A stretch of DNA of 39,532 nt from Bacteroidales bacterium UBA1797 (lineage in GTDB: Bacteria > Bacteroidota > Bacteroidia > Bacteroidales > VadinHA17): contig DCFT01000032.1 in assembly GCA_002319885.1 (NCBI GenBank), positions 3,655-43,186 on the forward strand, written 5' to 3'. The position numbers and the translations under genes are program-made. The notes below the pieces were generated by a model that saw nothing but the letters and a program-made list of their open reading frames with translations, had not been told where the DNA came from and made no database searches. Of this stretch, positions 33,781 to 39,532 are shown one piece after another. The number at the start of each line of letters is the position of its first letter. Position 1 is the first letter of the stretch.

Positions 33781-34929
33781 TTAAAAATTATAAACGGCCA
33801 TAAGCTGTAACCCGGTTCCGGAAAACATATTACTACCTGATATATTATTATAGATCGCAAACTTTTCGGGATTCCAGAACAGGAAAAGATAATAAGTCCA
33901 ATTATCAGTTTGCCGCTGCAGATTGATAAAACGGTACCACGACTTTTCATTCCAGTTGTAGTAAACGATACTTCCGATCTTGTTTATACCGAAGGGATAA
34001 TTAAGAGTAAGCGATGAGAACGTTTGGTTTATTCCTGGCTTGAAGATCTCATCTGCAGAGCTGTATCTGAAGAATTCTGAAGCTGCATACAGACCATTAC
34101 CGATACCGAAGGTATAATCAATGCCAAGTGTAAAGAGCTTGGTCCACAAAGGAAGAAATGCTGAATCGGGTCTGCCGTGGGTTAACGAATACTCAAACCA
34201 AACTCCCGGTCCGATATCCCACTTACCGTCAAGTCCTAATTTGTCCTCATGATAAACAGGGGAGCCGTGGATTTCGGTCGGGTTTAATACTCCGGCAAGA
34301 TTGGCAGTCCGGTGATCGTATGATAAAGCCATTTCCCCTTTCGGCACAGGTAGCTGAAACCTGCCACCGAATTCAGGGTCACTTTTTATTGTAGGGACAG
34401 TTTCCCAGCCTTTGGTCTTGCTGTTCCCCAACAGAAACCACAACCACAGGTTTGCATTATTCTGGAAATAATACCTTCCAAGAAGTCCGTAAACACCATC
34501 TGTAAGCTGAAGCGGATCGCGCGGATCGAGATGATCAAACCACATCAGGGGCCGAAGTGTACTGGCTGATCCAAAATTAATCTTCTGCAGGCCCGCTCTG
34601 AGCTCAAATCGTTCCGTACTCATCCTCACCCAAAACCTGTAGGGTTTGATCACTGCATCTGACCCATCATTGACTGAGCCTGTGAAATGGTAATCGAGGT
34701 AACTGTTAAATGAAAATTCGGAATCGAATTTCAGGTGATTCTTCAGGGTTTTTCCTAATGAAAATGAAGGAAGAAATCTGACTCCTGTCTGATACTTTAC
34801 TGGATTGGAGAAGTTAACTCCGCCATACCCGTCAATCTGGCCCTTAAAAGTAAAGGTACTATCCTGGGCAATCAGTATTTCAGACATTAATGAAAGGAAC
34901 AGCAATATGGTGAATTTTATTTTTTTCAT
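33781..34929 (-). CDS. Outer-membrane beta-barrel protein of the Lol-like operon
   Basis: This 382-residue protein has a signal peptide (MKKIKFTILLFLSLMSEILI, then AQ) and then a chain of alternating aromatic/polar strands with Gly-rich turns (FRFWV-like YRFWVRMSTERFELRAGLQK, NNANLWLWFLLGNSKT). It ends in Phe (LMAVYNF), the usual last residue of barrel proteins folded by Bam. It does not match a porin family I can name. Its start overlaps the TetR stop by 4 bases. Its place in an operon with a LolCDE-like exporter and a LolA-like carrier suggests it is the outer-membrane end of that route. Confidence 0.75.
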   Translation of the reverse strand: MKKIKFTILLFLSLMSEILIAQDSTFTFKGQIDGYGGVNFSNPVKYQTGVRFLPSFSLGKTLKNHLKFDSEFSFNSYLDYHFTGSVNDGSDAVIKPYRFWVRMSTERFELRAGLQKINFGSASTLRPLMWFDHLDPRDPLQLTDGVYGLLGRYYFQNNANLWLWFLLGNSKTKGWETVPTIKSDPEFGGRFQLPVPKGEMALSYDHRTANLAGVLNPTEIHGSPVYHEDKLGLDGKWDIGPGVWFEYSLTHGRPDSAFLPLWTKLFTLGIDYTFGIGNGLYAASEFFRYSSADEIFKPGINQTFSSLTLNYPFGINKIGSIVYYNWNEKSWYRFINLQRQTDNWTYYLFLFWNPEKFAIYNNISGSNMFSGTGLQLMAVYNF

Positions 34930-35519
34930 TGTTGCGGCTTACTTTTTACAGCCAATATTCCATAAAAAAATATATTTGTTACCTCTCCAATCAGATGCTG
35001 CGGGTCGGGATACATTGAAACCAGCTCTGAGTCGGTCATAAATTCTGTAATCTTATTTAGAAAAAACAATATGAATTCCGGTTTGATGTCGGGTCGTATA
35101 TCCCCTTTTGATTGTGCTTCTCTGAAATCATCGAGATATATACCAAACATCCGGTTCTTTACTTTTTCAATGAACTTGCTGATTTCCTGATCTTTATATT
35201 TATACAGGTCAAGAAAAAGCTCCTGGCTTATATCGTGAGAGTTATTCAGTTTTTCTTCGATCATCTTTTTAACCTTCTGGTCGTAAGAAATACCACTTTG
35301 AAGGATTTCTTTATACTTCTTTATACCTGAATTGGTTAATTCCTCAAGTATATACCTGGCAATTGCGGTCTTGTTACTGAAGTATTTATAAAAAGTCATC
35401 TTACTGACTCCTGCTGTTTCGCATATTTCTTCAATGGTCACTCTTCTAATTCCATATTTCCAGAATAGTGATTTTGCTGCGTCGAGTATTGACTGCAGTT
35501 TTTCCGATCTTTTTTCCAT
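34926..35519 (-). CDS. TetR/AcrR-family transcriptional regulator
   Basis: The product has 197 residues from ATG 35519; the frame is open ten codons further, but the extra MYTYLYFVML is atypical. The N-terminal helix-turn-helix is classical (ILDAAKSLFWKYGIRRVTIE, EICETAGVSKMTFYKYFSNK). The C-terminal ligand domain is helical with no recognisable ligand motif. It is the first gene of the operon, so it probably represses itself together with the transport genes and responds to a hydrophobic compound, as many TetR proteins do. A candidate operator lies 43 bases upstream. Confidence 0.93.
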   Translation of the reverse strand: MEKRSEKLQSILDAAKSLFWKYGIRRVTIEEICETAGVSKMTFYKYFSNKTAIARYILEELTNSGIKKYKEILQSGISYDQKVKKMIEEKLNNSHDISQELFLDLYKYKDQEISKFIEKVKNRMFGIYLDDFREAQSKGDIRPDIKPEFILFFLNKITEFMTDSELVSMYPDPQHLIGEVTNIFFYGILAVKSKPQQ

Positions 35520-35541
35520 TAACATTACGAAATATAAATAA

Positions 35542-35579
35542 GTGTACAAATATAATATAATGTATACAATATCGTATAC
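35542..35579 (-). promoter_or_regulatory. Candidate TetR operator and promoter of the Lol-like operon
   Basis: GTATAC, AATATC, GTATAC (35562-35579) is an 18-bp repeat in which each half is itself palindromic. A third, similar GTGTAC lies at 35542-35547. On the minus strand TATATTTG (35554-35547) matches TAnnTTTG and would start transcription near 35540, about 20 bases before the tetR ATG. The 18-bp site covers the stretch just upstream of that box. This position suits a repressor that blocks polymerase. Site and promoter are seen; the pairing with the TetR is inferred. Confidence 0.55.
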
Positions 35580-35580
35580 T

Positions 35581-35808
35581 TTTTGATTTTTATTTTTTTA
35601 ATATTTGAGAAAAGCATATTGTTTTTTTTTTATCATTCATCCGGATAATGTAACCTCAAATAATTTTACCGGTACTTATTTATGTAACCTTTAATCATCT
35701 TAAAGGTTTTATTATTAATATTATGTTGTTAATAATATGGTTTCTCTATGTCAGTGAGTTCGGATAGCTGATATTCACCTATGGGCATTTTATAAATAAG
35801 CAAACTAC
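35581..35808. other. Divergent intergenic region, AT-rich
   Basis: This region separates tetR and the divergent permease. It contains poly-T/A tracts (35581-35632) and a 9-bp inverted repeat TATTATTAA/TTAATAATA (35710-35718 with 35729-35737) about 72 bases before the permease ATG. No frame or RNA gene is recognisable. No clear TAnnTTTG is found for the permease. Confidence 0.5.
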
Positions 35809-38232
35809 ATGATAAAAAACTATTTGATTACCGCCTTCAGAGAGATATTTAAGAACCGGACTTTCTCTGCCATTCATATAATTGGTCTGGCCCTGGGCAT
35901 TGGTGCATTTGTGATGATTCTCCAATATGCCCTTTATGAACAGAGCTATGAAAAATTTTACAAAAATGCTGATCAGATTTACCGTGTTCGTCAGGACCGG
36001 TATGAAAATGGGAAGCTAAGTACCACCTGGGGTGCAGGATGTGCCGCGATAGGTCCGGCTCTTAAAAATGAATTTCCCGAAGTTGAGGCATTTGCCAGGC
36101 TTACAAACGTAGGCGGAATTATAAATATTGAAGATAAGAAATTCAGGGAAGACAAGCTTTTTGCAGCCAACAGCTCATTTCTGACAATGTTCCCGGTTAA
36201 GCTGATAGCAGGCGTCGATTCGGTTGCTCTTGATGAACCATATACTGCTGTTATTTCCGAATCGATTGCCAGGAAATATTATGGGGGTGAAAGTGCGGTA
36301 GGTCAGATATTCAAACTCAACAATAATGTAAATTTTAAAATTTCAGGGATCTTTAAAGATATTCCGGATAATACACATTTAAAGTTCAATATCCTCATTT
36401 CCTGGCCAACATATGTGAACTGGAGAGGCAAGGAAATTGAAACAGCATGGTACTGGGATGGATACTACACGTATATTAAGCTGCATAAAGGGACGGATCC
36501 GGCAGCATTTGAAAAGAAGATGAACGTTTTTACGAAAAAGCAAACAGAAGACAGGTCAGGTCAGAGTAATTCCAGCGTAAAATTCCTTCTGCAACCGCTA
36601 AGAAGTATTCATCTTTATTCAAACCTGATGTGGGAAGCTGAACCAAATGGTGATGCAAAAACTGTCTATTTTCTGATGGTCGTTGCATTTATTATCCTGA
36701 TAATTGCCTGGGTAAACTATATAAATCTCTCAACTGTCAAGGCAATATTTCGTTCCAGGGAAGTGGCTGTACGGAAAATTTCGGGAGCATCCAGACCTGC
36801 TCTGGTACGGCAGTTCCTAACAGAATCCTTTGCCATAAATATAATTGCAATTCTTTTAGCCCTGATATTGGTCGCAGCGACAATGCCTTATTTCAGGGCA
36901 CTTACCGGCAGGTCGTTGAGACTAAATTCTTCCTCAGTATGGCTGGTGTTCATTGTATTGGCTGTAGTTGGACCAGTGTTATCAGGGATATATCCTGCAC
37001 TTGTCATTTCTTCCTTTAAACCAATGAGCATATTCCGCGGGAATCTTGGAAAAGGAGCGGGGGGAGCCTTTATAAGAAAAGTTCTGGTTGTTTTTCAGTT
37101 CGCGGCTTCTATCGCCCTTATAGCGGGCACTCTTACTGTTTACAAACAGCTTCTATATATGAGGAACCAGGATCTGGGTGTTAATATCAACCAGACACTC
37201 ATAATACAGGGCCCTGGAGTGGCAGATTCAACTTACAATGATAAACTTACTGCCTTTAAAGCCGAATTGTTGAAGTATCCTGTTATTAAGTCGATTGCAG
37301 CTTCAACAAGTATCCCGGGAAGCAAGGTGCGGTGGAACGCCGGTGGTATAAGAAGGGTGAACGACGACAATACAAAATCCAACCAGTACAGGGTGATAGG
37401 TATTGACTACGATTTTGTTCCTGCTTACGGATTGTCGTTATTGACAGGAAGGAATTTCTCCAAAGAATTCAGTTCTGACGGGGGAAGCGTTTTATTTAAT
37501 GAAGAGGCTATAAAGCTCATGGGCTTTAGCACTCCCGAGAGCGCTATCGGGGAAGTAATTTATTTCTGGGGTAATAATTATAAGATAGTTGGTATTGTTA
37601 AAGACTTCCACCAGGAATCTCTGAAGCAAAACTATGATGCACTTATTTTCAGGTTGATCCCGGGAGCCCGTGACTATTTTTCCATCAAGCTGAGTTACCA
37701 GGCGAAAGCGGGAAATGACAGTTTTAAGATGACTCAAAATACAATTGAGAGGATAAAACACAGCTGGGAGCAATTTTTCCCGGGAAATCCTTTCGATTAT
37801 TTCTTCCTTTCCAATTATTATGACAACCAGTATCACGCTGAAAAACAATTCAGAACTATATTCGGGTGGTTTGCAATGCTGGCAATTGCAATAGCATGTC
37901 TGGGATTATTTGGCTTGTCATGGTTCGTTATAATCCAGCGAACGAAAGAGATAGGAATCAGGAAAGTAAATGGCGCAGCCGTGGGCAGTATCCTGATACT
38001 CATCTCTCGTGAATTCTTCCTGCTCGTTCTCTATGGTATGATCGTTGCAGCTCCTGTTGCTTACATTTTCTCGGTCAACTGGCTCGAAAAATTTCCTTTC
38101 AGGCTAGGATTCAGCTGGTGGCTCTTTCTCTTGTCAGGTATGATCATACTTGTAATTTCAGCCTTTACAATCAGCTACAATGTCATGGTTATTGCGCATA
38201 CAAATCCGGCGAAGTCGCTAAAATACGAATAG
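35809..38232 (+). CDS. MacB-like ABC permease with two FtsX modules
   Basis: This 807-residue protein has an N-terminal FtsX helix (about 20-42, SAIHIIGLALGIGAFVMILQ), a periplasmic MacB core domain (about 43-275), three helices, a second core domain (about 440-670) and three more helices. It ends with SYNVMVIAHTNPAKSLKYE, as in many Bacteroidota permeases of about 800 residues. The cytoplasmic coupling motifs are SREVAVRKISGASRPAL and RTKEIGIRKVNGAAVGSI. No ATPase is encoded next to it in this direction, so it must share one from elsewhere, possibly the divergent LolD-like protein. Substrate unknown. Confidence 0.9.
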   Translation: MIKNYLITAFREIFKNRTFSAIHIIGLALGIGAFVMILQYALYEQSYEKFYKNADQIYRVRQDRYENGKLSTTWGAGCAAIGPALKNEFPEVEAFARLTNVGGIINIEDKKFREDKLFAANSSFLTMFPVKLIAGVDSVALDEPYTAVISESIARKYYGGESAVGQIFKLNNNVNFKISGIFKDIPDNTHLKFNILISWPTYVNWRGKEIETAWYWDGYYTYIKLHKGTDPAAFEKKMNVFTKKQTEDRSGQSNSSVKFLLQPLRSIHLYSNLMWEAEPNGDAKTVYFLMVVAFIILIIAWVNYINLSTVKAIFRSREVAVRKISGASRPALVRQFLTESFAINIIAILLALILVAATMPYFRALTGRSLRLNSSSVWLVFIVLAVVGPVLSGIYPALVISSFKPMSIFRGNLGKGAGGAFIRKVLVVFQFAASIALIAGTLTVYKQLLYMRNQDLGVNINQTLIIQGPGVADSTYNDKLTAFKAELLKYPVIKSIAASTSIPGSKVRWNAGGIRRVNDDNTKSNQYRVIGIDYDFVPAYGLSLLTGRNFSKEFSSDGGSVLFNEEAIKLMGFSTPESAIGEVIYFWGNNYKIVGIVKDFHQESLKQNYDALIFRLIPGARDYFSIKLSYQAKAGNDSFKMTQNTIERIKHSWEQFFPGNPFDYFFLSNYYDNQYHAEKQFRTIFGWFAMLAIAIACLGLFGLSWFVIIQRTKEIGIRKVNGAAVGSILILISREFFLLVLYGMIVAAPVAYIFSVNWLEKFPFRLGFSWWLFLLSGMIILVISAFTISYNVMVIAHTNPAKSLKYE

Positions 38233-38411
38233 CATATTAGCCTTTGTCAATTCTGGCTGAATATTGGGGGAGAACAATTTTTATGCTTTTACTGTTACAA
38301 TCAGAAATGAGCAGGCGCTACAGGAATGAAACTTTGTTAGGAGTGCTCTCGTATTTAAAGTCATTTATTGATTCTTAGTTGAAAGTAGTTTATAACTTTA
38401 ATTGTTAAGAA

Positions 38412-38915
38412 ATGAGTAATACGGAAAACCAGGGGAAAGTAAAGTTTAATCCCGTCAGATTTCTTTTATATATTCCCGTACCATGGGTATACGTCCTGAC
38501 ATATTTGACAAGTCTTGTTCCGCAGTATTTCTGGCCTGTTGTAATACAATCTCATAAAGCCATAACGACAATAAAAATTGCAGGTGTAGTACTATTCGTT
38601 ATTGGTGCTTTTTATGCAGGTTGGGGCCTGCTAATTTTTCACCGTGCACAGACAACCACCACTCCTGGCGAGACCTCCAAAAAGCTGGTTATGTCGGGTC
38701 CTTACAGGCTCTCACGAAATCCAATGTATGTGGGTTTGATCCTTGCTTATCTCGGAGAAGCAGGACTTCTTGCACAGGTCTGGCCGGTAATATTTATTCC
38801 CTTAATTTTCTCCTATGTCAACTGGATTGTTATACCTTTGGAAGAGACAGTATTAAAAGGAGATTTTGGTGCAGAATATGAAAATTATTGTAAGAGAGTA
38901 CACCGGTGGCTGTAG
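38412..38915 (+). CDS. Isoprenylcysteine methyltransferase/phospholipid methyltransferase-like membrane enzyme
   Basis: This 167-residue protein has four to five membrane helices and the C-terminal ICMT/PEMT motif: GPYRLSRNPMYVGLIL, then PLEETVLKGDFGAEYENYCK and RVHRW. These residues bind S-adenosylmethionine in this superfamily. Bacterial members methylate small lipophilic or membrane substrates; the substrate here cannot be told. The ATG at 38412 follows TTGTTAAGAA. It is followed by a GNAT gene after 52 bases, possibly in the same transcript. Confidence 0.87.
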   Translation: MSNTENQGKVKFNPVRFLLYIPVPWVYVLTYLTSLVPQYFWPVVIQSHKAITTIKIAGVVLFVIGAFYAGWGLLIFHRAQTTTTPGETSKKLVMSGPYRLSRNPMYVGLILAYLGEAGLLAQVWPVIFIPLIFSYVNWIVIPLEETVLKGDFGAEYENYCKRVHRWL

Positions 38916-38967
38916 GAAACCGGGTCGGGAATTATTTTATATATAAACACAAGACATTGAGCAAGGA

Positions 38968-39417
38968 ATGATAAAAATTATCAGGACAGATTCAGAAAAT
39001 CCCGATTTCCGGGACCTTGTAAAGCTACTTGACAAAGAATTAGCAACAGTTGACGGTGAAGACCATTTATTTTATTCACAATTCAACGGCATCGATAAGA
39101 TCCATTATGTGGTTATGGCCTATGTGAATGAAATTCCCGCAGGATGTGGCGCAATAAAAGAATATGGACCCGATTCAATGGAAATCAAGCGTATGTACGT
39201 TGTGCCCTGGAACAGAAAGAAAGGAATTGCTTCAAAGGTACTGTCAGAACTTGAAAACTGGACTAAGGAATTACTATTTACAAAGTGCATACTTGAGACA
39301 GGGAAAAGACAGCCGGAAGCTATCGGACTTTATAGAAAGACCGGATACAGATCTATTCCAAACTATGGTCAGTATGCTGGTGTGGAAAACAGCGTCTGCT
39401 TCGAAAAAGTTCTGTAA
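38968..39417 (+). CDS. GNAT-family N-acetyltransferase
   Basis: This 149-residue protein has the GNAT layout: the beta4 strand MEIKRMYVVPWNRKKGIASK contains the acetyl-CoA pyrophosphate motif (RKKGIA), then a helix (VLSELENWTKELLF) and LETGKRQPEAIGLYRKTGYR. Such enzymes acetylate amines on small molecules or proteins. AAGGA precedes the ATG. The acceptor is unknown. Confidence 0.9.
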   Translation: MIKIIRTDSENPDFRDLVKLLDKELATVDGEDHLFYSQFNGIDKIHYVVMAYVNEIPAGCGAIKEYGPDSMEIKRMYVVPWNRKKGIASKVLSELENWTKELLFTKCILETGKRQPEAIGLYRKTGYRSIPNYGQYAGVENSVCFEKVL

Positions 39418-39465
39418 AAAAGAGTAACCTGTGGCCTGGTTCTAGTGTCCGGTACAGTGTGGTTA

Positions 39466-39496
39466 TTTGCAATGATGAAAAAAAGATATACTTTTG
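39466..39496 (+). promoter_or_regulatory. Bacteroidetes consensus promoter for the tRNA at the edge
   Basis: TTTG (39466-39469), a 19-base spacer and TACTTTTG (39489-39496) match the Bacteroidetes consensus TTTG/TAnnTTTG with ideal spacing. This is the clearest promoter in the window. A start near 39503 would give a leader of only a few bases before the tRNA-like sequence at 39510. Confidence 0.7.
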
Positions 39497-39509
39497 CGAC
39501 TGAAATTAT

Positions 39510-39532
39510 GGCCCCATAGTTCAATGGATACC
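39510..39532 (+). tRNA. Partial tRNA (5' end only), perhaps tRNA-Arg
   Basis: The last 23 bases read as an acceptor strand GGCCCCA, then TA (positions 8 and 9), GTTC for the D-stem and AATGGATA for the D-loop. This is the usual 5' third of a tRNA, most like the arginine set of Bacteroidota. The final CC does not complete the expected GAAC/GAAT D-stem, which may reflect low-quality bases at a sequence edge or another tRNA. The rest lies outside the window. Confidence 0.5.

Noticed and set aside
33006..34929. Classical MacAB-TolC efflux pump
   Set aside because: No periplasmic adaptor (MacA) is present, the ATPase and permeases are separate, and a LolA-like carrier is; the set fits Lol better.
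35520..35549. Ten-residue N-terminal extension of the TetR regulator
   Set aside because: It would run into the predicted promoter -7 box, and the added residues are atypical for the family.
1..39532. Phage, insertion sequence, CRISPR or defence island
   Set aside because: No transposase, integrase, cas, toxin-antitoxin or restriction gene is found, and there are no spaced repeat arrays.

Overview
The window looks like a stretch of chromosome from an environmental member of the Bacteroidota, probably a Bacteroidales or Marinilabiliales relative. The evidence is a protein ending in a type IX secretion (T9SS) type A sorting domain, a TonB-dependent receptor paired with a DUF4249 lipoprotein, a DUF2723 membrane protein, many FtsX/MacB-type permeases, weak Shine-Dalgarno sites, and promoter elements of the Bacteroidetes type (TTTG, 19 bases, TAnnTTTG). 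It resembles a whole assembly contig: the first 80 bases are repeat-rich and the last 23 bases look like the start of a tRNA gene cut by the edge. I see no phage, insertion sequence or CRISPR array.

Bases 89-9093 hold an F-type ATP synthase locus: bactofilin, atpZ, an AtpI-like gene, atpB, atpE, atpF, atpH, atpA, atpG, a polyprenyl diphosphate synthase, atpD and atpC. The rotor ring subunit lacks the sodium-type ligands, so the enzyme is probably proton coupled. A long hairpin separates atpE from atpF, and the AtpI-like gene and atpB start with TTG. A group II PLP decarboxylase of the aromatic amino acid type follows atpC by 10 bases.

Bases 10528-20029 hold unrelated housekeeping or envelope genes: a large secreted protein with a HELTH metallopeptidase domain, beta-propeller and likely beta-barrel (minus strand); the DUF2723 GT-C-like membrane protein; a lone receiver domain; a tiny cysteine-rich lipoprotein; a small membrane protein; and the ABC-F factor EttA.

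Bases 20155-24307 carry an AcvB/VirJ-type double alpha/beta-hydrolase next to a full-length MprF. This is a likely make-and-break pair for aminoacyl-phosphatidylglycerol. Then come a secreted CotH-like kinase with lamin-tail and T9SS domains, and the TonB receptor/DUF4249 pair.

Bases 29816-35519 (minus strand) form a tight six-gene operon: TetR regulator, outer-membrane beta-barrel protein, ABC ATPase, two LolC/LolE-sized permeases and a LolA-like periplasmic carrier. It reads as a self-contained, TetR-controlled inner-to-outer membrane lipid or lipoprotein route, and is the best candidate here for an undescribed system. A candidate operator lies in its promoter, and a two-module MacB-like permease is transcribed divergently. 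The window ends with an ICMT/PEMT-like methyltransferase, a GNAT acetyltransferase and a consensus promoter driving the cut tRNA.
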